In this document: piece by piece, positions 11,577 through 22,036 of the stretch | Layout of the letters: each line of letters begins with the position of its first letter | Position numbering within the stretch: position 1 is the stretch's first letter | Assembly: GCA_030849075.1 (NCBI GenBank) | Contig: JASAOO010003520.1 | Coordinates: 1-64,000, forward strand | Length of the DNA: 64,000 bases | Reading direction: 5' to 3' | Origin: Zelonia costaricensis | Lineage: Eukaryota; Euglenozoa; Kinetoplastea; Trypanosomatida; Trypanosomatidae | Notes under the pieces: generated by a model | What the model was told of the DNA's origin: nothing | Database searches by the model: none | What the model saw: only the letters and a program-made list of their open reading frames with translations | Position numbers and translations under genes: made by a program

Positions 11577-13826
11577 ATGTTCGACGAGTTCCGCGAGGAC
11601 TGCATTGAGCCGCTGCCCGCGGACGGCTGTAGAAGACCGACGTCAGCGTCGTGGGTGAACTGGGGGCCGTCCATCGCAGGTGAAACGACGCCGTGCTTCA
11701 AGGGCGGCTTTCTCTACCGCATAATCGACACAAAAAAGAAGCTATGGGCGCTGTACAACGACACGTTTGTGTATGAGATGCACGCCACGTTCGTCTTCGG
11801 CCCGGGGTCGAACATGCAGCCCATTACAACCCCCTCCTCCTCCACTGCCCTGTCGAAGAACGGCGGTGAGGTCGATGACAAGAACCGCGTTGTTGCCACG
11901 GTCGAAGGCAGTGAGCTCACTATTTCGCTCGTCGTTTATCCGATGGAGACGGTGGAGTTTGCGCGCGGCGACAAGTCCAAGTACCGGTGCAACTTTGACG
12001 GCAAGCCGCTATCGAAGGAGTACCTCGAGCGAGAGGCGACGCTGGCGCACAGCGAGCTCGAGAAGGACAAAGCCGCGCTTGCCCGCTTCACCCGCGGCTC
12101 CGCAAACGCCGAAGAGGTGCTCGCGGTGAGCAAAGCGCGCCGTCTGCCCTTTGTCGACCCCGCCTTTCCGCCCGGCCAGCACTCGCTCGACGGGGACCGT
12201 GGCCTCATCGCGCCGAGCGGGTGGCGTCGGCCTGAGGCCTACCTGCCGCCCGGCTTGAAGGCGCAGATTCGTCTCTTCCGCAAGCAAGTGACCCCCTCTG
12301 CGACGCAGCGCGGGGAGTTGGGAAACTCGTGGGTGATGAGCGCCATCGCGGCCCTGGCCGAGCACCCGGAGCACATCAAGAACATGTTCCGCCACCCCAT
12401 CAGCTCGGAGGAGACACAGAAGGATGAGGCGGTCGGAGCGTACCGAGTGTGGCTCAACAAAGACGGGCTCTGGCAGTCCGTGCTGGTGGACAGCTACCTA
12501 CCGGTGCTCGGCAAGCAGCAGCGCTACGCACGCAGCGCCAACGGGCCGTGCGAGATGTGGGTTTCCTATCTCGAGAAGGCGTACGCGAAGCGCAACTACG
12601 GCTACAGCAACATTGCCGGCGGCGACCCACTCTTTGCCATTCGCGACTTCACCGGCTTCCCGACATCGCGGCTGGACGCGCGCTTCCGCGAGTGCGTCAC
12701 CGACCCGGTGAAGAGCGACGTCTTTTTCCACCGCATCGTGCAGGACTACGAGAACGGGCACGTGGTGCTGCTCAGCACCCCAGGCAACAGCGACCCCCGC
12801 TCTGCGCACCGCAACTACAAGGAGCGCGGCATCTTCGTCGGCTACGCCTACGCCGTGCTCGACGCGCGTGTGGTGGAGTCGCCCACGTTGCGGCGCAAGA
12901 AGGTGCCGCCGCTGCGGCTCTTGCGGCTGCGCAACGCGTGGGAGGCCGTGTCGAAGTGGGACGGCAAGTGGGCGGCCGAGTCGCCGCTCTGGGCCGAGCA
13001 CCCGGAGGCCAGCGCGGCTTTCCCGCAGCACAGCGGCGACGACGGGACGTTCATTATGGAGTGGTCGGAGGTGCTGGAGATGTTTTTCGGCTGCGGCGTG
13101 GTCTTCAACCACTTCGGCTACGTGGACTACCGCATCCCGTTTGAGTTCCACGGCTCAGTGCCGAACTTGTGCCTTGAGGTGCACGTGACAGAGCCGACGA
13201 CGCTGACGATCATCCTATCGCAGCCGGACAGCAAGGGCACCGAACACGAGTCGGAGGACTACAACCCAATCATGATTTCCATCACAGGCACGTCGTCCGC
13301 CACAACGAGCCCGGTGTCGCAAGACGGCAGCGCGCGAAGTAGCGCCGCGTCCAGCCACTCGATGGTTGGGGGCAGCGGGCAGATCATGGCTCGCGAGTAC
13401 GCGCTTCTGGTCAACTCCTCGGCCGACGCAGAGACGCCCTCGAAGAGCTTCACTTTTTTGCAGGGTCGCGATATCAGCGCCATGTACACCTTTGTGCCGG
13501 AGCAGTCCCCGTACCTTGTGGTTCCGCGTCTGCTCGTGCAACCGGCAGCGCGCAGCAACGGCACGAAGGCGCCAGTCACGCGGGCGTCGTCGTCGTCGTC
13601 GGCGGACGGAGTTGAGACTCGGCCGTGCGTGCTGGGTGTGCTGTCGCAGCTCGCCTTCACACCGTACGGCCAGGCGCACGTGCGGATGCGCAAGCTGCCG
13701 TCGAACAGCCTCGTCTTTGACAATTACCTGAGTTTTGCAAATCAAACGGTGGAGGTAGAGCGGACCTTCTTCGTCAGGCGCTCGGGGAAGAGTGTCTCGG
13801 AGCGGCGGGCAACGGAGCTCACTTAG
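11577..13826 (+). CDS. Calpain-like protein, full length, degenerate triad Ser-Tyr-Asn (749 aa)
   Basis: The same three-part plan as the gene at 2924: domain I_K near the N-terminus (GGFLYRIID, LWALYND, VYPMETVEFARG), catalytic-fold domain and C-terminal domain ending with LVFDNYLSF. The start is ATG 11577 (MFDEFRED). There is no Met-Gly, so no myristoylation is predicted. The nucleophile motif is LGNSW with Ser251 in place of Cys; the usual Asp before it is Asn250 and the oxyanion Gln is Arg245. The His position reads VGYAYAV, so Tyr423 replaces it; Asn453 (LRNAW) remains. Two of three catalytic residues are gone, so the fold is almost certainly non-proteolytic. The C-terminal half carries a Ser-rich insertion (about 575-610: tandem SS/SA residues) and an SSSSS stretch near residue 677. 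Calpain-like family membership is clear; function is inferred to be structural or binding. Confidence 0.94.
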   Translation: MFDEFREDCIEPLPADGCRRPTSASWVNWGPSIAGETTPCFKGGFLYRIIDTKKKLWALYNDTFVYEMHATFVFGPGSNMQPITTPSSSTALSKNGGEVDDKNRVVATVEGSELTISLVVYPMETVEFARGDKSKYRCNFDGKPLSKEYLEREATLAHSELEKDKAALARFTRGSANAEEVLAVSKARRLPFVDPAFPPGQHSLDGDRGLIAPSGWRRPEAYLPPGLKAQIRLFRKQVTPSATQRGELGNSWVMSAIAALAEHPEHIKNMFRHPISSEETQKDEAVGAYRVWLNKDGLWQSVLVDSYLPVLGKQQRYARSANGPCEMWVSYLEKAYAKRNYGYSNIAGGDPLFAIRDFTGFPTSRLDARFRECVTDPVKSDVFFHRIVQDYENGHVVLLSTPGNSDPRSAHRNYKERGIFVGYAYAVLDARVVESPTLRRKKVPPLRLLRLRNAWEAVSKWDGKWAAESPLWAEHPEASAAFPQHSGDDGTFIMEWSEVLEMFFGCGVVFNHFGYVDYRIPFEFHGSVPNLCLEVHVTEPTTLTIILSQPDSKGTEHESEDYNPIMISITGTSSATTSPVSQDGSARSSAASSHSMVGGSGQIMAREYALLVNSSADAETPSKSFTFLQGRDISAMYTFVPEQSPYLVVPRLLVQPAARSNGTKAPVTRASSSSSADGVETRPCVLGVLSQLAFTPYGQAHVRMRKLPSNSLVFDNYLSFANQTVEVERTFFVRRSGKSVSERRATELT

Positions 13827-16019
13827 TTGGGGCGGAGGAGAGGACTGGGTATTGCTGTCCCGTCTCGTGCTTACCGTTTGGCGTCGTGCTCCAGCTTTTC
13901 CCGAACCAGAGGGATGGGCGGAAAGGAGTGGTAGCGTGGGAGACGTGAGGGGGGAGGGGCAGAAAACGCGTCGCTACTGTGCCGGTCTCTCTGAATCAGC
14001 ACCTCTTCAGTTGTGGGAAAACGGTAGAGAAGGTACCCGACTCTTCACGCCCTTCTCGCCGTCGATGGCTTCTCGTCTCACTTCCTTTCCTTCTCTTCTT
14101 TGAGAGGAACACGCACTAGTAGGTGCGTGTGCGAATATGCGTGTGTGTGTTGTGCATTTGTGAGCACAGTGAAGCAGCTCCTCAGCTGCGCTTCCTGAGG
14201 GCTTCTCTTTCCTGTTCTCCTCGCACACTGCCACCTTTTTTCATTTGGTTTCGTGCATCACAACGGCAGCAGCAGCGGCACCTGCTCTCACTGGCTCGCA
14301 CCCCTGCCGTGTGTATGGCTCCCCCACCTGCTCCCTCACCCCCACGCTGACAACGACCCGGTGTGCGAGGCGAACAGCAGCGCCCTTAGTTTCCTCCTTC
14401 CTGCGTCTTCTCTTACGTAACTCCCTCCCCCCTGTTTTTCTTCGCCTTCCCTTTCTTTCCTCTCTCTCGTGTATGCGTTACCTCACTCTCTTCCCGTTTT
14501 CCCCTTGCCCTTTTCCGTCATACACGTGTGCGTGTGTCTCGGCGCGTCTCTTCACGTTTCCACTGCCTCCTCCTCCTGCTCGTTTTGCTTATTTGTTGCC
14601 CATTAGGGAAGCCCATGCTTCGTCTCGTTATATCCATAGTTTTAGGAGCACGCTTTCCCTCGGCGTGCACGTACCTCGATACCCGTGTGCGTCTGTGTGA
14701 GTGAAGGAGTGGTAGAGGAGGGGGGGGGGTGATGGCGGTAGGGTGGGGGTGGAAGCGATTGGCAGGCTGTCTGGGTTGCTTCTTGTGCTTCGCACGCTCC
14801 TCTTCGCGCTTGATTTTTTTTTTTCTGCTCTTCTGCCTCCTTATCCCCTCCCTCCCTCTCCGCTTTCGACGCGACCTTGTTCCTCTCTTCTTTCGTTGTG
14901 GATTTGCGTGTGCATTCCCTCGCTTCTGTTTCTTAAATCGCTTAGTGCAGCGTTGCCGTCTTCTCCCTCCCCCACCCCAGTCCAGCGTGTCCGCGTCTGC
15001 CAAACCTCTTTCCACGTCTCCCAGAAGCGATCCACCGCATCTCGGCTTCACAGGCACCTCCTCGCAGACACAAGCAGAGTAGGCCGCAGCGGAGTAGCAG
15101 AAGACAGGGGTGCGTGTGAGAGGGGTTTCGGCAGGCAGCCATGCCCCCCGCTCCTTTTCCCCAGAAAACGAATTCGAAAACACTCTCGACCGTGACTGCA
15201 CGCACAGAGCAAAACCCTCCCTCCCTTTTTTACGCGCACTTTTCGTGATTAGGTGTTCTCTTTTCTATCTTGTTCTGCCACACGTGACACTTTTTTGTTG
15301 TTCTCCTTTCGGGGTACTCCCTCTTCCCTCCTTTGTCTCTTGTTTCTCACGAGAGAAGGCACCGTGCACCCCCCCTTGTTTCCCGCCTGGTTGTGGCGCG
15401 GCCACGTCATATGCATGTATCTACCGTCATTTGTGCGCCTTCGTGTGTGCGTGTGTGTGTGGTCTGTGTGGTCACGTATGTCTGTGTGCAACGTACCGGC
15501 ACCATTTCGCCTCCACTCAGGTTGAGAAAAAAAAGGGCAACCTCTCACTTTCGCGTCCCTCTCTTTCTCGAACGTGCCGCCTCCCTCTTTCCCCCTCTCC
15601 CCCTGCTCCTCGTTGCCTTCCTCTTCTCCTTCACACACAGACCTCCCCCGAACTGCGTCCATGTCTCTAAGTGCGTCTTCTCCGTTTGCCCCCCCCCCTT
15701 CCTCTCTTCCCCCTTCTTCCTCTTGTCCGTGTCAGTTTTTCTGACGCTTCGCCCTCTTTTGTGGTGTGTATGTGTCGCAGCACTTTCGCTTCTTTTTCCC
15801 TCCACGTTCTCGACGCAACTACTTTTCTGTTCAGCGTGTTTGCGTGTCTGCGCGCTTGTGTGTGCCTGTGTGTGTGTCTGTGCGCGTTTGTTTTTGAGCG
15901 CATTTCACTCCCCTCGCTTTCGTTTTCTTTGGCCATGTGTTTTTCCGTCTCAGCGCTCCTGCACCGGCTCCGCCCCCCTCTCCCACCTCCTCTGCGCTTT
16001 GTCTTTCTTGTTCTGCTTT

Positions 16020-16640
16020 GTCAGTATTCTGAGGGCGACACGTGTGGAACTGACGGACCATGTACCTCCGTGCTCGCTCTGCCTCGGCACCAATGTGAAG
16101 GGTGTGTGCATGTGTGCGGGGTGTACGAAGAGGAGACATGCATGACTCTGTCCCTGCGCTCTCTCATGCAAGGGAGGAGAGCCCGCTGCTATCCTCGATC
16201 TCGCTCTCCTCGCCTGATACCCTCGTGGTCAAGATCACCCGTGCATCGTTCATTCCTCGTGACTCTCCGTGCTCCTGCCCTCCCACCATTCACTTCTGTC
16301 ACGCTGTCCTTGCACACGAGGTGCCACGACGCGCACGCGTGCGCATCTGCACGTGTCTGTGCTCGGCACCTGCTGCCTGCACCTGTACCCCCCCTGCCTC
16401 CCTGCTCCGTGTTGTTCATTTTTTGTAGTGTGGCCCGAAGCTCGCCGTCGCCTCGCGTGGTGGTGCACAGCATCGGCTGACCGCCGCCACCATGGCACCG
16501 CGGCTTCATGGCTGCTAGCGTCCCCCCTCCTTTCTCCCACGACTGTCCGCTTCGAGTTGTCTCCTGCTGCAAGCACTCCCCCGTTTGTCGCCGTGCCTCA
16601 GCACCTGTGTGCAGGAGCGGCGTTCTTGTAGGTCTGGGTG
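16020..16640. mobile_element. Possible degenerate short retroposon (SIDER-like), tentative
   Basis: This stretch departs sharply from the surrounding C/T-rich spacer. It is balanced in base composition, rich in CG dinucleotides (for example cacgacgcgcacgcgtgcgc near 16325) and includes a segment reading ggctgaccgccgccaccatg near 16475. Leishmania 3' UTRs commonly hold degenerate SIDER retroposons of about 0.5 kb, which fits in size and position. I cannot confirm the 79-base signature or flanking target duplications by eye, so boundaries and identity are uncertain. Confidence 0.2.
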
Positions 16641-17098
16641 TCTTTGTGTTCGTTCATGTGTATGCGCAGCAGTCGGTGTGTTTGTTCTTGTTTGATGGTC
16701 TGCGACCTTGCGGGGCGGACTACAGCGCACGGGTTCCCCTGATGTCCCTCGTCCTTGAGAGCGGCTGCAAACTCTTTTTTTTTTCTGACTTCCGTCCTCC
16801 TCCTCCTCTCCCCCTAGCCGCCAGCTTTGTGCGTAGTCGTTCGCGTCGACCTCAGTCGCCCGCGTCCTCTGTATCACACCCCTACACTTCTTCCTCCTCC
16901 TCCCCCTCCTCCGTCCATCACTCGACGTCCTTCCTCTGTGTCTTTGCCATGTGGCGTCGGCACTCCTGGGGAAGCTGGAGAAGATGGCGACGGTTGCGTG
17001 ACACAGCCACCACCGCTACGACACCTGATGCCTTCGTCTGCGAAGGCGCGTTACCCGGGCTCCCCACTTCTCACTCTTCCTACTCACCAGCCATCTCC

Positions 17099-17117
17099 AT
17101 ACGCGCTTGGCGCGTAT
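17099..17117 (+). other. Perfect 8-bp hairpin with 3-base loop
   Basis: ATACGCGC (17099-17106) and GCGCGTAT (17110-17117) are exact reverse complements around the loop ttg. The hairpin lies in the spacer upstream of the calpain at 18755. Confidence 0.55.
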
Positions 17118-17538
17118 CCGCCGCTCACGGTCCGCTCACGTGGTGGTGTGTCTTCTCCGGCCGCTTACCTCACTCTTGCTTCCCTGTTGCACGCGTTGCC
17201 TGCCTGTGCCTGTGCCCATCCAGCCCCTCATGCCTCATGATCGCCCCCCCTTTCTCGTCGCCACACCGCCATCGTCCTCCACTCCAGTCCCATCCGCTGC
17301 GGCCGGGCGAGCCCTCACACAGAGCTCCTGCTCTCCCTCTCCCCCGCATCTTTGTTGTGCCACTTCCCCCCTTCTTCCACAGCACCATCGCCGATGGGTT
17401 GCCCAGAGGCGTGCACATCCGCGTTTTGTCTGTGTGTCTCCTCCCCCCCTTACTTCTCTTTCCTCGCCGAGTTCTCGGTCTTCTTGCAGTTCCACCCATC
17501 TTCGCCTTTTCTTTGGTGTTCCACACTGTCGTTGTCTG

Positions 17539-17540
<2 letters not shown>

Positions 17541-17586
<46 letters not shown>
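17541..17586 (+). repeat. (GT)23 microsatellite
   Basis: An uninterrupted GT dinucleotide run of 46 bases, followed by gcgtgtg. It lies in the spacer between the calpains at 11577 and 18755, probably in the 3' UTR of the former or just past it. Confidence 0.95.
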
Positions 17587-17592
<6 letters not shown>

Positions 17593-18569
17593 GTTGGCGT
17601 TCGTGTGTCCGTCACACTTCTCCCTGTCTCACACCCGCCTGCTCCACGTTTGCTTTGGGTGCCTCTCCCTCTCGCCCTCATCGTTGTCAGGAACCATCAC
17701 ACCCCTCCCCCCTCCCTCTCCGCCTCGTTTTGGCGTCCTGTTCTTCCCCCCTCCCTCTTTCCTCCGTCTAGCTCCCTCCCCCTACGTGCGCAGTCCCTCA
17801 GCTGAACTCTACGCGTAGCAACCGCGCGCCCCCTTTTCCCGTCCCCCAGTCGCTCCAATCCACACCACCCCGCTCCCCCACCTAACCCCACTTCCTCCTG
17901 CCTGCCCTCCTCTCTCAGCAATGGCCGACACAAACACCGATACGCACAAAAAATTGAAACACCACCGCCCACCTCGCACATGGAGCGCAAGAAACGAGGG
18001 CCGGGATGAACAAGGGCGCTCGAGGAAGGGAAAACAGCCGTGCGTCTCCAGCCCCCCCCCCTCCCTCCCTCCCTTGCCTTCTTGCTCTCGCACACGGGCG
18101 AGAGAGGGAAGAGAGGGGGGGGGGGCTGGAGGGAGGCGGCCGTGGCTTTCGCATCTCCACACCGTGTCTCCGCCACCACCTCCCTGCGGCTGCAGATGCC
18201 CTCGCTCTTTCCGTCCACACTTCTGTTTCTCCCCCCATGCGAGACATGCGTGTAGTCTCTCCCTATACCCTCACTCTTCTCCTCGTCTTGTTCCCCCACC
18301 CGCTGTCTTCCTGCTTTACGGTCACCTGCAACCGGTCGGCCTTCTGCTGTGCGTCTGCACCACGTGCTGCCACGCACCACTCCCCCCTCCCCCCACACAC
18401 ACACACTCGTACGCTCCTGTTTTTTTGCGCCACACGATGCGGTCCTTTGTCGCCGCCCGCGAAGGTGTGCGTCAATCGAGGTCTGCTGTGCAGTCACGGA
18501 GGTTCCCGACTTTCCTCTCCGTTTTCTCCTTTCGTGCGCTGCTCCAAGATTCGGCACTCCTTGCCTAGG

Positions 18570-18591
18570 CACACACACACACACACACACA
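18570..18591 (+). repeat. (CA)11 microsatellite
   Basis: A CA dinucleotide run of 22 bases, 163 bases upstream of ATG 18755 and just upstream of the pyrimidine tract that probably feeds the trans-splice acceptor. Confidence 0.95.
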
Positions 18592-18645
18592 CCTCCGCTA
18601 CCTTCTCCGTTTCGCGATTCTGCTTTCTCTTCCGCTCTGCGCAAG
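18592..18645 (+). promoter_or_regulatory. Candidate spliced-leader trans-splice acceptor
   Basis: A pyrimidine-rich tract at 18592-18640 is followed by AG at 18644-18645 (and another at 18652-18653). It would give a 5' UTR of about 109 bases for the ATG at 18755. The call is based on pattern only. Confidence 0.4.
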
Positions 18646-18754
18646 CTGCGCAGTGGGGTAAGGACCTGCACACGGAAAGCAGTCCTCTCTTAGTTCCATC
18701 ACCGCTGTTTGGCACTTCTTCTTCTGACGTCTTACTCATCGTGCGCTGTTGATA

Positions 18755-21700
18755 ATGGGCACTGGGTCCTCGTGCGCGTCGCACGACGACGCACAGGCGC
18801 CCCGCCGCCGCCGTATCAGGCCCGGCACGCACGCCTCCGGTGCCCTGCAGTCGACAACGGACGCGCGGCGTGCCGGGCGTTCTGACGGAGACGCGGCCCG
18901 CGGCAACGCACAAGCCATGGCCCCTCTCGCGGGCCCCGCCAACCGCAGCATGCTCGCCTCTCCCTCCACCTCGGCCTCCTCGCTGCCGTCCTCGCAGACC
19001 TCGTGGCACTCGGAGGAGGGCAGCGAGAACGGCGGCGCCGGCGACGACGTCGGCCCCGCGTTCCCAGTTGCTGCGGCTCCCCCTGATGCCACGGCAGGCA
19101 GCTCACCGTCGCTGCCGGTGGGCAATATGTCGTACAGGGGGCGCCATCACCGCAGTGCCGCGCGAGTGACATCGGAGCGGGGCAAGAACGGGCGCAACCT
19201 TGGCACGGGGCTCGGCAGCGGCGCCGACAGTCCACTGCCGGAGCAGGTGGCGGTGCTGCTGCACGCCCTGATGACGCCCTACTGGTGTCTTTACCGCCGC
19301 CTCTGCAGCCCTGCGACGCCGTGCACCGGCGACCCCGCGGCGGGCGTGGCTGACGGGGGCCGCGACGCGACACCGCCTCACACAGACGCGGCGGAGACAC
19401 GGCCGTGGCTGGAACCGTTCTTGTACGCGCCGCAGCGGCGGTCCGGCCGGCGCGGCGGCGGCCACGGGGCGGACGGCGCATCGGCGCCTGCAACGTGGGT
19501 GCCCTCCATGCGGGCGTGCTTCGACGAGGGCCTGCTGTACCGCGTCGAGTGGCGCCGCACCGCGCACCCCGGTGCCGTTGGCGACCCACATGTGGTGTGG
19601 TGCTTCTTCAACGCCACGGCTGTGTACACGATGGAGATCGAGGTGTCCTTCCCGGAGCCACCATCGCCAGTGCCCACGGCGGCACCGGTGTCGGCGACAG
19701 CGGCTGCATCAACGGGAGCGTGGCCTCTGCGAGCGCTGGGGTCCACGCAGCTGGAGTGGGCCGCTGCGCAGGAGGAGCCCGACGCACCGCGCTGGCATCG
19801 CCGCCGCCGGCTGATCGCCCGCGCCACGTGCGGCCCGCTGCAGTGCATCGCGTTCATCGATGGCGCCGTTGGCCCCTTCCGCACGGCCATCCGCGCCGTC
19901 CCGTCGTCTCCGGCCAAGCCGCTCACCGCCGCGCTCTCGCCGACCTCCTCGTGGCGGCATCAAGTCGAGACCGAGCTGCGCGCGGTGCCGCACTTCGCGA
20001 CATTGCCAGAGCACACGAAGGCAAGGGCGAGCGACGGCGGTGGCGGGGGCGCCGACACGGAGCTTGCGTTGCGGGCCTGCGTCGGGGCCGGTGTGCCCTT
20101 TGTGGACGCGCAGTTTGTGCCGGGCGAGATGGCGCTGTGGGGCGTGGCAGGTCGCTCGGCCTCGCCGGAGGCGGCGCCGGCCGCTGCGCCCATGGCCACG
20201 CCGGACTCGGCGCCGCTGCCACTGGCTCTCTCGTCAAGCATGGGCGAGTCGGGCGAGTCGGGCGAGGACGAGGAAGAGGAGGAGGCCGGCCTGCCGCTGG
20301 TGTGGGCGCGTGCGACGGATGTGGTGCGTCGTCTTGCTGGCGGCGTGGCAGCGGCCCACTCCGCTCTCGAGCCGCACGTTTTCGTGAGCCAGCGGGGCCC
20401 CATGTCCATCGAGGCGGGTGCGCTGGGCGACAGCTGGGTCATTGGCGCCATGGCTGCCATTGCGGAGCACACGCACCTCCTGCGCCGCATGTTTCGCCAC
20501 CCCGTCAGTCCCCAGCAAAGCGTTGCGGAGCAGCACCTCGGGGCGTACAGGGTGACGCTGAACGTGCGGGGTTGGTGGCGCAGCGTCGTCGTGGACGACT
20601 ACCTGCCCATCACCGAGGGCCACTACCCCGCCTTCGCGCACAGTCGCCACGACGTGCGAGAGCTGTGGGTCTCGCTGCTGGAGAAGGCTTACGCAAAAGT
20701 TTGCGGCGGCTATCACCACATCGTCGCTGGCGACCCGCTCGTGGCTCTGCGCGACTTTACTGGCTGGCCCTGCGCACGGTACGAGATCTCGCACTTCGAC
20801 GACATCGCCTCCGCGTCTTCGAGCTTCGCGTCGCGGCTGATGCGGTACAACCGGCACGGGTTCCAGGTCATCCTGCACACAGCTCCCCGCTGCGACCTTG
20901 AGGAGCCGGCGATGGGGTACGGCGGGGCTGGCGCCAGTCTCGTCTCGCCGCTGGACGCGTCCCTGGCGGCTGCCCCGCCCGCGGAGGGTCGTGCCCGGCC
21001 CGCGGCTGGCGGCACGGTAGCGGCGGGGCTGGCCGCGGGCATGGTGTACCCGATTGTGCGCATCCTCCAGTTCAGCACCAACCCGTTCCGCGCGGAGTTG
21101 ACGCTGCTGCAGCTGCGCAACCCGTGGGGGGACGTGGGGGCGTGGCAGGGGCGGTGGCGCTGCGGCAGCCCGCTGTGGGCAGAGTGGCCGCAGGTGGCCG
21201 CGGCGTGCCACATGCAGGAGCAGCCGTACCACGACGACAAGACCGTGGACGACACGGCAACAGAGACGCACGCCTGCGACTGTCGCCAGGCGCAGTACAT
21301 TTGGGTGGAGTGGGCCGAGGTGTACGAGCACTTTTCAGGGTGCGGCGTGATGTTCCGCCTGGCCCTGCACTACGACTACCGCGTCAAGGGTGTTTTCGAC
21401 GGGGCGTGCCCGTCCGTGTGCCTGCGTGTGACCGTGGCCTCGCGCACCTTCATCGGCGCGGTCCTCTCCATGGGTGACGCCGCGAACACTGTTGAGCTCG
21501 CCGACGGGGCCGATGCCGCTACGTGCCCGCCCATCATGCTGACGCTCGGCAAGGAGGTGGGTAGTGTCGTACAGCTCGTGCGCAACTCGCAGCTGGACCC
21601 CGACAACCCCACCACCCGCTTCACCTTCATGCAAACGCGCGACGCCAGCCTCTTCTACCTTCTGACACCGGAGGACTCCCCGTACTGGCTCATTCCGCGC

Positions 21701-22036
21701 CTGCTCACCCCGCAGGCACCCAATGCGGCAGCCGGTGACGCGTCTGGTACAAGCACGCCGGCGTCACCGCGCACGCCGCACCACTCGTACGTCTTGGGCT
21801 TCTTCCAGAAGGAGCCGGTCGGGGAGGCGGGCTCGCGCGTGGAGTTCGTGAGTCTTCCGGCCACCTCCGGTGCCTTCCGCAACTGCACCTCGTTCGCGGT
21901 GAGCCCCGAGGCAGTCGCCGTGCCCGCGACGTTTCAGGTCAAGGCCCCCCACGCCGCCTTCCCACACACCTACGTGCACACCGAAATCTCGGAGCGGGCG
22001 GCGACGCCCGCGGACGAGTTCTGCCGAAGTGTGTAG
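18755..22036 (+). CDS. Acylated calpain-like protein, full length, triad Ser-Met-Asn (1,093 aa)
   Basis: The start is ATG 18755, giving MGTGSSC: Gly2 with Ser6 suits N-myristoylation and Cys7 could be palmitoylated. (A frame two codons longer exists, but it begins with TTG.) Residues 1-250 are a low-complexity Ala/Ser/Gly/Arg extension. Domain I_K follows (ACFDEGLLYRV, VWCFFNATAVY, FIDGAVGPF) with internal insertions, then the calpain catalytic fold and a C-terminal domain. The nucleophile motif is LGDSW with Ser560 in place of Cys; the oxyanion Gln is Ala554. At the His position the sequence reads GMVYPIV, so Met763 replaces it; Asn789 (LRNPWG) is kept. A short acidic insert (about 500-508) precedes the catalytic part. 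Proteolysis is therefore very unlikely. It is about 350 residues longer than the other two calpains, mostly from the N-terminal tail and linkers. A membrane-anchored scaffold role is inferred. Confidence 0.94.
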   Translation: MGTGSSCASHDDAQAPRRRRIRPGTHASGALQSTTDARRAGRSDGDAARGNAQAMAPLAGPANRSMLASPSTSASSLPSSQTSWHSEEGSENGGAGDDVGPAFPVAAAPPDATAGSSPSLPVGNMSYRGRHHRSAARVTSERGKNGRNLGTGLGSGADSPLPEQVAVLLHALMTPYWCLYRRLCSPATPCTGDPAAGVADGGRDATPPHTDAAETRPWLEPFLYAPQRRSGRRGGGHGADGASAPATWVPSMRACFDEGLLYRVEWRRTAHPGAVGDPHVVWCFFNATAVYTMEIEVSFPEPPSPVPTAAPVSATAAASTGAWPLRALGSTQLEWAAAQEEPDAPRWHRRRRLIARATCGPLQCIAFIDGAVGPFRTAIRAVPSSPAKPLTAALSPTSSWRHQVETELRAVPHFATLPEHTKARASDGGGGGADTELALRACVGAGVPFVDAQFVPGEMALWGVAGRSASPEAAPAAAPMATPDSAPLPLALSSSMGESGESGEDEEEEEAGLPLVWARATDVVRRLAGGVAAAHSALEPHVFVSQRGPMSIEAGALGDSWVIGAMAAIAEHTHLLRRMFRHPVSPQQSVAEQHLGAYRVTLNVRGWWRSVVVDDYLPITEGHYPAFAHSRHDVRELWVSLLEKAYAKVCGGYHHIVAGDPLVALRDFTGWPCARYEISHFDDIASASSSFASRLMRYNRHGFQVILHTAPRCDLEEPAMGYGGAGASLVSPLDASLAAAPPAEGRARPAAGGTVAAGLAAGMVYPIVRILQFSTNPFRAELTLLQLRNPWGDVGAWQGRWRCGSPLWAEWPQVAAACHMQEQPYHDDKTVDDTATETHACDCRQAQYIWVEWAEVYEHFSGCGVMFRLALHYDYRVKGVFDGACPSVCLRVTVASRTFIGAVLSMGDAANTVELADGADAATCPPIMLTLGKEVGSVVQLVRNSQLDPDNPTTRFTFMQTRDASLFYLLTPEDSPYWLIPRLLTPQAPNAAAGDASGTSTPASPRTPHHSYVLGFFQKEPVGEAGSRVEFVSLPATSGAFRNCTSFAVSPEAVAVPATFQVKAPHAAFPHTYVHTEISERAATPADEFCRSV

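Larger units (their letters stand above)
13827..18754 (+). other. 4.9-kb spacer between two calpain-like genes
   Basis: No supported gene. Contents: GT-rich stretch at 14120-14160, pyrimidine-rich blocks (14380-14580, 15170-15900, 16780-16920), a possible degenerate retroposon at about 16020-16640, an 8-bp hairpin at 17099-17117, a (GT)23 run at 17541-17586, a second pyrimidine-rich block 17640-17920, and a (CA)11 run at 18570-18591 ahead of the next gene. Confidence 0.6.

Noticed and set aside
16508..17818. 436-residue + strand open frame in a spacer
   Set aside because: Cys/Ser/Pro/Leu-rich with a Val/Cys repeat from the (GT)23 run; typical of translated C/T- and GT-rich non-coding DNA.
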